This document shows positions 26,092 to 39,300 of a stretch of DNA of 64,000 nucleotides, in pieces. Under the pieces are notes generated by a model that had not been told where the DNA came from, did no database searches, and saw only the letters and a list, made by a program, of their open reading frames with translations. The first letter of the stretch is position 1. Every line of letters starts with the position of its first letter. The stretch comes from Cucumis sativus (lineage: Eukaryota > Streptophyta > Magnoliopsida > Cucurbitales > Cucurbitaceae), in assembly GCF_000004075.3 (NCBI RefSeq), contig NC_026657.2:30040408-30104407 (forward strand). Direction: 5' to 3'. The position numbers were made by a program, and so were the translations under genes.

Positions 26092-28009
26092 TGCCAAAAT
26101 GGGATTGAAGAAAGAGGATGGGTTGGGATATGGGGGATTCAAAGATTTGGTTTTTGTCCACACTACCTAAAACAAAAGTTTTGACTTCTTTCTATCGGAT
26201 CTTCATCCCAATAAATCGTAAGGTAAGGTTAGGTTTTAAAATGAATCAACCGTTGTGACATTGACAGAATTGATTAATACCTAAAATGGTGAGGTTTAGA
26301 GTTTCATGCTCATCACGGATGCTTCGAAATGTCTTGAGAAGAATTTCCAAAACCGAGGGGTTATGAAAAGTTTGGGATTCTTTTTCATGAACTAAACTTT
26401 AGTCTTTTATTCTTTAAATAACAAAGGTTAGAGTTCATGCTCATCACTGTTACAATGGATTAAGAATCGGTTAATCGTTTTCTTCTATTTCTTCTATTGT
26501 TTGTATTCAATTTGACGAAATCTTTTGGTTTTTTAGGTATAATAATTTAGGATGAGAGGACTCAATCTGAGCATTGCTCTGTAAGTTTTTAACTTTGTCT
26601 AATAATAAAATTAAAAAAAAAATCCCGATTGAATTTTAATACAACAACTCCAATCAGAAATTGAACATCTTATCTCAAAAAAGGTTATGTTAATTACGTT
26701 AAATGAAGCTCAATCATGTCAGTTTGATCTTGTTTTATTAGTCAATAATTTATTAATAGCTATAATTATTTGCATTATGTTATAAAAACCTACAATCTCA
26801 TCGTATGTAAGACTATATTTAGTTGTCTTTTTTAAACTATCATACCAAATGTTTTCTATAGAGTCCATTCGACACAACTTATTTTCGAATATATACGAAA
26901 TATAATTTAATTAGCATAAAATAAACAGTTCATATACATTATTAAACCAAAACAAGACTTTAACAACAAATCTCATTTCAACTTCGTTACAAAAAGATTA
27001 GTGTTAAATTATGATATAAATATAAATTAGTCTCACATCAATGTTGGATTAAAGTTTGGTTAATTATTTACAATTGTGAGCTAAATAGTATAGTCTTGAT
27101 TTAATAATATTTTTTTTAGCTTGTGTTACTTCAATTAGGGTGGACTCCAAATATAATTTCTAAAAAATTTCAACTCAACCTAATTAATTCTTAAAAGTCG
27201 GTCGGCTCCATTTTGGTTGAGTCATCGAGTCTTTTGAACATCTATTGCTTCAATGACTCTATCGGTCAACTTGTAGTAAGACTTAGTTTTTATTGATGTT
27301 TATGTGAGGTGCCTACATATTAACCCATTAAACATGATTGGGATCTCTTTAGACATTGCTCTAGAATGTAGAGTTACAAGAGTGACGACCTTCCACGACC
27401 GTTTCTAAATTACTTTGGAGATGACTACATGCACCCTCTTAAGAAAAGATGAATATGGACTTGTAGGGATGTGATGTGACTGACCAATAGGTGAAGTTTG
27501 AGGTTTTATGTAAAAAGATGATAATCGGTTTGAAACGTAGATGATCTCCCTTTTAATCTATGGATGCTGCCTATTTCTCTAATTTTTTACTTTACAATTC
27601 ACCTTAGACAAGACTTTTGTTGATGCAATAACGAAAGGTTATAAAGACTATCGACCAAGTAAGTTTGTTGGAAGAAAAAGAGTTTGAAAGGATAAATTAG
27701 AATGTTAAATTAAATTAAAAAGATGAAATGGTTGAAATATCTTCGGAAGAAATATTGTGAAATGGACAAAATTGTAAAACGTGAAGCAGAGAAATTCCCG
27801 TAGAAAGAAAGAGGCGATTTTCTTTCACATTTGAAACACACAATCACTGTACGCTACCTACGTGTCCTTTGTGGCTTCCAAAGCTTCTCCTTTCCTATTC
27901 TCCCCTTCGGTCGGTTGCCATTTTTCATCCTCAGATTCTTCACCCCCTTCTTCACATTCTTCCATTCTCTCCACACCAATTCCCAATTCCCCATTCTTCT
28001 CATTTCTCA
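26092..28009. other. Shared upstream region between two divergent genes
   Basis: About 1.9 kb separate the start codons of the 4CL-like gene (-) and the plastid-type unknown gene (+). A near-duplicate phrase (GTTTAGAGTTTCATGCTCAT near 26294 and GGTTAGAGTTCATGCTCATC near 26426) occurs twice, about 130 bp apart. The segment at 27840-28009 is very pyrimidine-rich and is probably the 5' leader of the + strand gene. No ORF in this interval looks coding. Confidence 0.55.
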
Positions 28010-29391
28010 ATGCTCTCATCCATGGCCGACCCTTCTCTTTCCTTCTCTTTCTCTTCCTTCTCCTCCCAACCTTCCCTCCACCTTTCCCCCTCTTTCCTCC
28101 CACACCCTTTTCTTTTTTCTCCCAAATTCTCACTCTCCCATCATCGCCCATCTCCTCTCCTTCGTTTCTCCCTCAAATCCTCCTACTCTGGAGGCTTCAT
28201 GGGTGACGACGATTCATTCGGATTGTTTCCTTGGGCCGACGGTGATTCTGGTACGTTTCTTCTTCTTCATCTTTCGTTCTTAACAAATCTGTTGCTTATG
28301 CTGAAGGACCGATGCGTATGGTTACGTTATTTACATTTCCCCCAATTCTATTTACCTGATTTGGTGAGATTATGTTTGATTCCAAATGGGGTTTCCCCCC
28401 TTTTATTTTATTGATTGAGAAAAGGGTTTTTTTTTTTTTTCTTTTTTAAAAAGTTTGTTCTGTTGTTACGGTATGAGGGTGGTTTTCGTAATTCGAGTGA
28501 TGGGAATGAAATGAATTATTTGGGTTCTGTTTTATTTATGAAGTCAATCTATCTTGTACAAGGGATTGCTTAAATTGAAATTGTGTACAGAAATCCATTG
28601 GCTTCCTGAGGAGAGAGTCACATTGTTCACCCCTGATGGACTGGTTCAGATTGGAGGCTCCATTGTCCCTCGAAGAATTTCTTCTTCAGATGTATGTCCT
28701 ACAACCCCTTTGTTATTTTTCAGTTAAAACTGGCAATTACAGTGTGTTTTGTATTGTTATGTGTAAGTTGTTGCAATCTGGTTCGTGTTTCGATCAAATG
28801 GATGTTCTTTTGACAGAAAAAACAAGGGAAATCGAAAACTTCCCAAAGATTCCAACGGTTTCAAGAGAGTGATTACATGGATCCAAAACAGAGCATATGT
28901 CTTGGTGCTCTATTTGATATTGCAGCAACAAATGTGAGCCCATTTGGACAGTATTGTATTGAGTTAAAGCCTTAACGGATTTGTCTTATGCTTTACTCAC
29001 TCTGTTTAGGGACTTGACATGGGAAGAAGACTTTGTATCTTTGGCTTTTGTCGTTCTGTTGAGATGCTAAGTGATGTTGTGGAGGACATTGTTTTGGAGC
29101 AAGGTGGAGAGGTTTGTTATAAATCCATATGCACCATTTGTTCCAATGATCGTTTTGTTGATCTGGGGTGAATTTGTTTGAGTTTCATTTTTTCATTTTT
29201 TCATCTTCTGATGTTTATAGGTTGTAGCAGCAGAAAAGGCAAGTAAAGGGGGATTGCAAGAGAAGCTAACCATGACAGTTGCTGTACCACTTCTATGGGG
29301 GGTTCCTCCTGCTTCTGAGACTCTTCACTTGGCTGTTCAGAGTGGTGGAGGTATTGTGGAGAAAGTGTATTGGCAATGGGATTTTTTGTAA
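28010..29391 (+). CDS. Conserved plant protein of unknown function, probably plastid-targeted
   Basis: Five exons: 28010-28250, 28591-28691, 28817-28933, 29010-29111 and 29221-29391, all GT-AG and in phase, giving 243 residues from the ATG at 28010 (a second in-frame ATG lies at 28022). The first 60 or so residues are rich in Ser, Leu, Phe and Pro with almost no acidic residues, as in chloroplast transit peptides. The mature part contains WLPEERVTLFTPDG, GGSIVPRRISSSD, LGALFDIAATNGLDMGRR, FCRSVEMLSDVVED, and the tail LLWGVPPASETLHLAV followed by VEKVYWQWDFL. It seems to match sequences I remember from other plants without a name. I see no catalytic motif, transmembrane segment or metal site. 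The gene model is solid; the function is unknown. It is transcribed away from the 4CL-like gene. Confidence 0.85.
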
Positions 29392-32300
29392 AGTATGATA
29401 TTCTTTCAGCCTTTTAAGTTTTATTAACCATTTCTCTTGTGCATTCTGTACATAAAATTGATGTAAATATATGTACAAAACTGAAAAGGGCAATTGTCAC
29501 ATGCTATTGTTAACTATAAATATTGAAAATGTATCAAATTATATAGTTTATTTTAGCTCATCACCTAATTTAATTCAATTTCTTTTCCCTTTACCATCCA
29601 GTTGAGCAACTTGGATTGTTGTTCATTTTTAGTTTTGACTTAACAGAAATTGTCAGTCTCTAGTACAGCACAGTCATCATGAAGATTAAAAAGTTGATTT
29701 GCTTTCTATATTTTTGGGATCAGATTAGACCCATCCTTTTTTATAGGGTTAATGAATGTCATTGTTTCGGCCAAGCCATGTGATTCATTTGGTGTGGGTA
29801 GGCCTTTTTTCTCGTCTTACATGAGAAAGAAGAAAGTACCTAAATGACCAAAGGTTGCTCAAGAACATTGGTTGTTGGTTGGTGCCTTGAATTTCAATTG
29901 ATTGAAATATATACTGCTATAAAGAGATCAAGAGATTTGTAGGTTCAGGTTCGACTCAATAAAAATAAAAGAAAATGATTTTAAACACACCCTTCGTTCT
30001 TCTAAATTAATTTAAAAACTCAAAGTCATGCACTATTCATTTCTTGACTACCATTTTTATGAAATGAATAATATTTGGGAGTGATGTTGAAATTGTTAAA
30101 ATTATTTGTCATTTTTCAATACTTTAAAACACTCCTCTAATCATCTAAAATTAATTTAATATTAAAATGAATTAAATGTTTGGGTGAGGGGTAACATTTT
30201 GTTTATGAGCCAAAATTTAGTGACCACTTTTAAGAATTTCTAACATCCATTTGTTTTTCTAAAGGAAAATTACTCCTTTCTCTCTTTTTAAACTTAAATG
30301 GGGGTGAAGTAAGAGTAGGTCGAGGCTAGTTTTTCTCCATTGGATGGCTGTTTAGATTGATGACTTTTTGGGCTGGTTCAACATATGGGTTATCACACCT
30401 ATATGGACCTCCCATTTTAGCTGGAGATGTGCTCCATTATAATCAAAAGGTGATCATAAATATGACTATTACTGTATGAAACAACTAAAAACGCACATTA
30501 CTTATTATTGTTATCCTTGAATTAAGGCCAAAGGCAAATTCATGGTGATCTAATGCTTCAAAACATTAGCTCAACCCCTAAATGAAATAACGGAACCTAA
30601 AAAATGCTTGGCGGTAGGACAAGAATATAGAATACTTCATCGAACATCACTCTATCCAGCTCAATTCGACATTAGTTAGATCGATTTTTAATTAAACATC
30701 AAAACGTGTAGGGTCGAAAAACATATTCATATTGGGGTTGAGGTGTTTGAGGCTTTTCAATAGTAAATTTAATATAGAGTTGAGATTTGGATACTAAAAA
30801 TATTGCATTTTTCATAAACGCAGGTGAAATTTATAAAAGTTGATAAACTTCGTGGGTTGCAGGTCTTAGGTAACATATTTATGAGTCAATAAATTAAAAT
30901 AGTTATATATATACATAACACTTCAGAAATTATAGTGTGATGAAATTCTAGTAAAGATCTACACTAGCTAGCTGGTTACTGTTAATAAAGGTCAATCTAT
31001 ATAAACTATTACCACTCCTAGAATTGAAATTGAAATTTCTCTATAGCATATATTTAATGCACATATTTTCGCTATTGTTATTTTCTTTCTAAATTTTGAG
31101 TCTCTCTCGATCCAATTTGAGGTCTCTTTAAATTTCAAATGTCTAAATTTATCTCAGTGCTATTAAATCTTAACCATTAGTTCTAATTTGAAGTTAATTT
31201 TGTATGGAGCTCAAATTAGTAGCCTAATAATAACAATAATTTTAAATGCAATACTCAATATTTATAGAAGAAGGTTAATTATTTGAGAGATATATATCTT
31301 TAGTTATAGAACCAAAGTTAACTCCACAAAATCGAAGCATAGAACTAAAGTTGAATTAGTCCTTTCGACAAAAAAAAAATGGTAGACATTTTAATTACAT
31401 TCTATCGAATCTTATATGATATGACTGATATATATTTTTTAAAATTTTTTTACATATTTTTACTATGATATAAACAAAATATTAGATTCCATCTTCGTGT
31501 AGTTATTAAACGATGTAATATAGGTTAAAAATAAACAATGTAAACAATTAAAAATATGAGAAGAAACTTAAAAAGTCAAATAGAAAGAGAAATTTTGTTT
31601 TAATTTTAAAAAACACACATTTAATTTTCTAGCTTTCTTAATTAAATTTAGTAACATGCTGTTATCTCTAACTTTTGAATGTAACATAAGCTATTTTATT
31701 TTTTAAAATAAAAATTGTTATCAATAAAACACAGTTTTAAATTTTAAATATAACAAAATAATTTTAGACGTTGCTATTTTATTATTAATCTCAGTAAAAT
31801 CTAAATTAAATTTAAAATTGATTGAAAATATACAAATTAAAATTAGATAGTTGAAGATAAAATTAAAATTAAACAAAACTTAAATTGGAAATAAAAGCAT
31901 TTTTAAAAAATCTTAATCTGACTTTGGGTTGCACATCCAACCCTAGAAGTCTTTAATTTTCTTTTTCTTTCTTTCCTTTTATTAATTTTGTTTATAAAAA
32001 AAATGGATAAACAAACAAACAAACCTTTGAATTGGTCAATGAGATTATCTTCATTATTTTCTTCTTGTCTTTATTTTTCTTTATTTTAATTGAAACCCCA
32101 CTCTTTATTTATTCAATTTGTCCATACAATAAAACCAAAACCCATATGCTCTTTCATCATCTTCTTCTTGGCTGCTTCCCCTTCAGATTCTCTTCTCCCA
32201 TCGCCATTCTCATCCTCATAATTATTTACTTCCCCATGGCTATTATGTTAAAGCTTCATATCATTGACCAAAATATGATCGACATTTCAAACATGTTTGG

Positions 32301-33397
32301 CTTCACAATTTTCAAAAAGTTTTAAATTACAACTTTAGCCATGCACCTTCCTATACATTTTTATCTCTCTAACATATTTAATATCAACTTGAAACTTCAA
32401 TTTCTAAATTTAGTAATTTGACTATTTTATTAAGTCTAAATTGTTAAATTTGGAAATGAAAAGCATAAATGTTCAACCAAAATATATGTAAATTGAATCA
32501 TATCTCTAGTGGGTGAAAACATTATTAACAAGTGGTTTATAAAATCCAAATATTAAAAAAAAGAAGAAAATTTATATAATTTTAGACAGTGTAATCCAAC
32601 TATTGCTTTGACATAAACAAAATTATATTAAATATAACCTTTTAAGTTAAATATAAATTTAGAAATATCTTGGATTTCATTTAATTATAAGATTAATCCA
32701 CTCCATAGTCCATATTGCACATATATTGTTTTTTTTAATAATTAAAGTCTCTCTCATTTCTGACAATTGGTGTCCTCTCCACTTTGCAGACTTCAATAAT
32801 TTAGGGTTACTTAAAATAATTAGAACCACACTTCAGCAACACTTAAGACTAATTAATTAATTAAATTGTACATATTTTTCTTAATTTCCTCCTATTGTCA
32901 GCCTTAATACCATCCTCCCCCACATGTACTGATTGATGGATGTGATTTAAATTATCAATTACCTTTTTTTTGCTCAATTCGTTAATTAAAAGAGGTGGCT
33001 TCAATTTCTTTAATTATTTATTAGTTTATATATTTTCTTTCTTTGAATTTTTTGTTTTTATCATTTTTCAAAATAACATCTAACAAATTTTGATATTTTC
33101 GTTGCATATCATCTCTAAACTTTTGACTTATACATCATTCCTATCATTTATGTATTTACACTATTTAAATATAGACTACACATCCAATTTGATTTACTTT
33201 AATTAAACTTGGAATTAGAGCTTATTAATTAATTACGTACCCTTAATTAATTTTTGTTTATCAAAGATGTAGTTTGTAAGGGGAGAAAAATCCAAAACTC
33301 TAAACAAGAACTTTAAATTAAGTGGACTTGTAATGCTTAAATTTCTCACCAATTGATATTAGTTTAATTGTAATGATCTTGATTCCCATCATCTAAG

Positions 33398-33432
<35 letters not shown>

Positions 33433-34058
33433 TTGAAAAATTATAAATGATAATAATTGATCATATTATATTATGCTCTGTTTAATAGTTTAATTATATG
33501 TACTCTTCAATTAATCTTCATTATTCACAAAGTACATGTACTTGTACTTTTATATTTCTCATTAACGCAACCTACTTTCACTTGTATGGTTTGATTTGAG
33601 AATTTTTCTTACAATTAATTGAGAGCATGAATGATTTGAATCATTAACGTAAATAGATGTCTCAATTATTATTAAATATATTATGTTTCATTATTATTGA
33701 AATTTAATTCTTTTTCGTTTAGAATATACATTTTATAGTTTTATAATTTTGAGCTGAATTTAAAATAAGCACTTAATAAGGGTATAAAAAAAATTGTAAC
33801 TCAATTAATAGACCAAAAAAAAAAAATCCTCCTTTAAACTAAAGATTCAATTAACTCATCAATCAAATTGAAAAATAGCATAAAATACAAAAGAAATTAA
33901 AATCAGTGTTGATCATGATTATTAACAAATATTTACACCATTCTCTAAAAGAAACCCCAAAAATCTTGTATCATTTACAAAAAAAAAAGAAAAAAAAAGA
34001 AGAAGAACACACACAACAACCAAAAGTAATTTGATCAGGAGTGAGTGTGGTAGCTTCA
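29392..34058. other. Gene-free AT-rich interval
   Basis: Contains the 3' UTR of the preceding gene (first few hundred bases), then about 4 kb with no recognisable gene. The frame at 32032-32325 is Ile/Phe-rich and does not look coding. A long (AT)n run sits at 33401-33430. Positions 31080-31350 read like decayed repeat sequence of unknown family. Confidence 0.6.
33401..33430. repeat. (AT)15 microsatellite
   Basis: Fifteen uninterrupted AT units about 630 bp past the stop codon of the MYB gene. Confidence 0.9.
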
Positions 34059-36110
34059 TCAAAAAAGAACATTGGTGGTGCAATTACTTGAACTAATTAG
34101 CTGCTTAATTTCCTCGAGCCCATAGTCCATAAATGGACTATAGTTATTTTCCATATTACTATTATTATTCCACATCCCTTGATCTTCTAATTGCTTCTCA
34201 TTATTATTCCATCCATTCACAACTCTAGACCACTCTACAAAACTCATATTTGACGACGACAACGATCTCCTCTTCTCCTCTACTCCAATTCCGCCACCGT
34301 ATTCCGCGTCTGATGAGCTGCAACTCCCTTGATCCCCTCCAAACACAAGCAACGACCTCTGATCACCTAATTTCACATGATAATTATTTTCACCCCCCAC
34401 CATTGTACTCATCATAAAGCTTTGATGATCTTGAGAGACAGCTTGATGATTAAATAATGGAGTAGCATTATTGTTGGTGGTAGTGGTGGTGGGGTTTAGG
34501 AGAAGATTGGATGAGAATGATATGGGTTCTAATAAGGTGGAGATCAAGGGCCCATTATTGGAGTATGAAGATGGTGAAGAAGAAGATGAAGATGAGTTTG
34601 TTGATGAAGGTTGAATAAATTGGGGCAGCATCCCATGTGGGCTAGTTAGTTTCTTCTTCAATTTTGTGTTCCAATAGTTTTTTATATCGTTGTCTGTTCT
34701 TCCTGGTAATTGTGCAGCAATTACTGACCACCTACACATGTTTGTAATACAAAAAAGTCAATATATATTTATTAGATTAGACTCAATAACATCCTTCTAA
34801 TCTTCTAAATTCAAAATAGTTATATTACACATCAGTGCTATCATTTTAGCAATACTATGGATATAATCATAACTAGATTTGGGATTATAAAAAAAATGAT
34901 CATGATGATGACCTATTATTTATAGTGAAGTAATTTAGTCATTAGTGTGTGACTTTTTATAGAAAGGGTTTCAAGTGAAAAATATTCTCCTACAAAGTAG
35001 TTTCCCAAAAAGCCCTCTCAATTAAAATTAGTTTTTAAATATTTATTTGCATATTAATTAACTAAATAAAACTCAAATAAAAGGTTTTCAATTACTTCTC
35101 AAGCAATTATATGAAATCATAATTATATTCCAAACAACTCTAAAAATATTCACCTCTCCCAAGATTGTTCTATACAGAAAAGAAAAAAAAAAAAAAAAAA
35201 AAAACCTGAGCTGGTAGAGTATGGAAATAATTATCTAAAGTGCAATTACTGTTTTTTTGTTGGATAAATTGTTTTCTTTTCTGAATATATATGGAAAGGC
35301 AAGTAACGAACCTTTTACTTGAGTATCCTACAAACTTATATGATCAGTTGAGTTAAACTAGGAGTTTGAATCTTTTTTTTCTTTTCTTGTTTATATCAAA
35401 ATGTGCAGTTTGAACTTTTTCCTTGACAGATTAATAAACATAATTTGTCATATATATATCATGTGAATAAACAAGTAAATAATTCAACATCAAGCATTTT
35501 TTTCATAATTAATTAAGTATGTGGACACACATAAGGATAACTATGAATCAAATTACAAGAGAGAGAGAGAGTGAAAAAAAAATAGTGATAAAGATGGTGA
35601 AAGAGAGAATGAAACAGGAACCTGCTTCCAATGGTAGTATAGAGATTGCAAATTATTGTATCTTCTTCCTCAGAAAAATCTCCATGTTTGATATCAGGTC
35701 TCAGATAATTTAACCATCTCAATCTACAACTTTTCCCACATCTCTTTAAACCTAAACACAACAAATTAACTCCAACATGAGCATATATAGTTCAACAAAA
35801 TTAAATACCTGATCATAAAATCGGCTAAATATATCTTTTTCAACAAAAAAAATTGACCAATATGTTACTGTCGTTGTTAGCAGAAAAAGTTCGAATCTCC
35901 TTTGCTTCATATATATGGATAAAAAAGGAAGCGAGACTTTATCAAAATCAAGATAGAAAAAGATTAATAATTACCAGCTTTTTGTGGGAGAGAAATCCAA
36001 TTGCCACCAGTTCCATGTTTTTGAATGTAATCTTTGAGCTTTGCATCTTCCTCAGGAGACCATGGTCCTTTCTTCACATTTGCTTTATCACAACATGGAG
36101 TTCTACCCAT
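34059..36110 (-). CDS. R2R3-MYB transcription factor, subgroup 14 (RAX/Blind type)
   Basis: Exons 36110-35975, 35751-35622 and 34731-34059 give 312 residues. The two introns sit at the positions usual for R2R3-MYB genes. R2 is in [20 protein letters not shown] onward; R3 has the plant-typical Phe in place of the first Trp (GDFSEEED) and [20 protein letters not shown]. The segment [14 protein letters not shown] lacks the [DE]Lx2[RK] bHLH-interaction signature, as expected for subgroup 14. PQKAGLKRCGK and the conserved C-terminal LEEIKQLIS point to the RAX/Blind branch, whose known members control axillary meristem initiation; related subgroup members (MYB36, MYB68) act in root endodermis. The middle is low-complexity (Ser, Thr, Asn runs). 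Nuclear DNA-binding regulator; the exact orthologue among RAX1-3, MYB36, MYB68 and MYB87 is not settled. Confidence 0.93.
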
Positions 36111-36289
36111 TTCTCTCTCTCTCTCACTCTCAAAATTGATTTTTTTAAAAAAAAAAAATTGAGAAGTTTTGGAATTGAAAACCCTTGAGCTAAGAAAACG
36201 AGAGAGATTTAATTTACTTATGTTTCAAATAGACAAGACCCTTCCTTCTCTTATTGAGAAACAAATCAACACAAAAGTCAAAAAAATAA

Positions 36290-36292
<3 letters not shown>

Positions 36293-36331
<39 letters not shown>
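36293..36331. repeat. (TC)19 microsatellite upstream of the MYB gene
   Basis: About 19 TC units roughly 180 bp upstream of the MYB start codon, read as GA repeats on the gene's own strand and preceded by shorter TC runs at 36111-36128. It is probably in the 5' leader or core promoter; GA repeats are binding sites for plant BPC/GAGA-binding proteins. Confidence 0.9.
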
Positions 36332-36334
<3 letters not shown>

Positions 36335-39300
36335 ACATAACTCCTTATCATAAATAGAAAGAAAATTTAAACCCAACACTCGAAAAATAGAGATTATGAT
36401 AATCAAGGTAAGGATCAAAGATTTTCTTTCTTCTTTTTTCTTTTGAGCAGCCTCTTAATTTTCAAAGGAATCCAATGACTTTAGCTAAAGAAAAAATATA
36501 TATGAATAGATAATTAAGATGTTAATGTGTATTATTAATTTTATATGCACGTTGAAAATGATGGGATGTGGCAATAATTTTTAAATTTTCGAGCCATAAT
36601 TAAAAACCTAAAATTTATTAGACCCTCTTGTTTAATTTCAGAAAATCATGGAATTTTGCCCTTAATTATTTTATTGTATTTTAGTGGTCCAATTATATAT
36701 GCTATTTGTCGCTTTGTCACACCCTCTCTCTATATATATTATATATATACATCAGCTAGGCTAGCTCAAAAGCTTGATGTATATACTCGTATTTAATTGT
36801 GTGTAGGGAATCCTTGTAATTAATTATTATTCATGCAATGTATTATTCCTTTCCTTTTTTTCATATTATATATTATAGAGGATTGGAATGTGATAAGTGA
36901 CACGAAAAGTACTCAAAATTTTATATTTTTATTACAAAGTTCAAATAATTGATCTCGAGGCTCTATTGTCTCAACTACGTGGTATTGGTTGCAAAAAGGT
37001 TTTATCTTTTCTTTTGAATTGGAATGATTTTGAGAGGTGGGGTTTTGCCAAACTGTATAAATTAAAGTAGAGAAGAAGAATTAATTAGATTATTTAATTA
37101 AAAAGGATAGGGTTAATTAATTAATTTAATTATTTTGAATTATTTTGGTGTCAAATTAAAATTGATGATTGTGGGTTTTAATTTTCAAACACACCCTAGA
37201 TCATTCATTATTTCAAAATGGAGGACGCCAAAGGGGACTATTTACCAACAATATTAACTTTTCACTTACCATTCATACTATAATTTCAAACTTTCTATCA
37301 GCCTTTGCCTAATTGTCAATCTTTTCTTTTTCTTCCACTTCTAGATTTTATTTTTTACCTATTCTACTTTCAAATTTGGTTTGAAAATTCAACGTCCAAA
37401 TTTTTAAAATGTCAATGTTAATTATTTATATTATAATCTATTAAAATAACATTTTGTTGATTGTTTTTTTCTTTTTTGTCTTACGGGTCTTTTTACAATC
37501 TAATGTGTAATTCTTCGACCGATCGACTTCGATTTAGTTGTTTCTAGTTGATCGTTTTGGTTTTTTTTTTGCCTACCATGCTAATTACTTCTATTACAAA
37601 GTATCTACAAATTTACTTCTTAATTACTATATTGTGATCATAAGTCATTTACAGTCACTATATTGTTAAGGTTCAAGAACACAAGGTCCACATGATTTCT
37701 CCCTTCTCTTCCCATCATTCAATGTGTTAGAGTAGCACTTTTGCAAGGAAAGAGAACAAGCCGAACATCAATGTGATATTTAGCTTTAGTCGAATTGATT
37801 AATTTCTATTGTATTGTAATATGGGTTGGTGTTCGATTTCATTTCAACTATCTCAACAACGTTGTCTCAGTCAAAGTACTTACTTACTCATCAAATAGCG
37901 TTGGACAAATAATACCACATTGTTCCGATGTTTTCTTTTACCTGTCTATTTCTCCTATCCAATCTATCACTTTACTCTCTACATACATCAAAGAAGATAT
38001 GAATCCAAATTATTATTCTCACATCAATAAATACCATTAATGCATATGTTGAAAAAGGTAAAGATCTTCTAATTTGTCAATAATATTGTAGTTTTTCAAA
38101 TTTCTTTTCCTTGTTTCATTTTGCCAACTTGGTAAATGTTGACCAATCGAAGAATATCTCCTCTTATTTAAACACTTTTCTATATAGAATCGTGTTATAG
38201 TTAGCTTCTTTCATGGGTCAAAATGTTTATACCCATTAAAAAAAGAAAAAGAGGGGAGATTGAGTATCATTTTCACCATTTGCCTAACAATTAAGTACTT
38301 GATAAAAGAAGAATACCTCCCTAAAGAGATTTAGTTAACTTGGCTACTCAACTATATTTTTAGTCACTATATGTGCCTTTAACTTAAGTTTCCATGTAAT
38401 TTGATTTCTATATTCTATAGCAAGATTTAATTTAATATCAACCACATCATAAAGATAAGTTTATTAAATTGACAAATAATTTGTTCAGTTGTCACCTTAA
38501 CTTTTCTTTTTGTTTGTTTAATTACTACTATATATTTTATTGCCATTTAAAACCTCTTGCAAGAAGTTATATTAAAAGAAGTTTTCTCTTAATATACATA
38601 TATGTGTGTGTGTGTGGTTTTGATTTTGAAGTTGGTGTTTTAATTGTACTGTAAAGAATGATTATGATTGTCACCTCACCAAACGACATATGCAACTCTG
38701 TCCTTCATCATATCTTCCTTTCTTTTATTCTAAGAAAGAAAAAAGAAGAAGAAGAAGAAGGAAATCCTTTTGCTATTAATCATTATTCTCAATAATACAT
38801 TTTACTTTATTAGGAAATAACTCTTTAAGTATTACTTGTGAAATATTAAAACCATGGTATAGAAATGGTAAAAAGAAACATATAGAATTTTTAAAAATAT
38901 AAAAGATCATTTGGCAAACTAAGAGAAATTCATAATAAATTAGGGTAATTAAAAATTAAAATGAACTATATATGAATAGCAAAGACATTGTACATACGTA
39001 TATAGATTGCAATTTGATAATATATATATATATATATAAAAGAATGAGTATAGCCTTGTTGGCCTACAAGTCAATTTTATGAATTAAAAGCATAGTGACA
39101 AAAATATATAATATATAGTAGTCAAAAGCTTGTAGTAATTTTAGACACAAAAGTATAGTATACCATTGTTTTTCTTTCTTTCCTCTCAAATTTCTAAAGT
39201 ATTTTTCTAGAAAAACAAAGCATAAAGACAAAGACAATAATGTCTCTCCTGTTTTGAGATGGAAGAATTGACCTGCCAAATATATATATATATATATAAT

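Noticed and set aside
27858-28206. Competing frames on both strands over the leader and first exon of the plastid-type gene
   Set aside because: Only the frame starting at 28010 splices in phase into the conserved downstream exons; the others are shadows of the pyrimidine-rich leader.
32032-32325. A 97-codon hydrophobic open frame
   Set aside because: The composition is explained by AT-rich sequence; it has no recognisable motif and no neighbouring exons.
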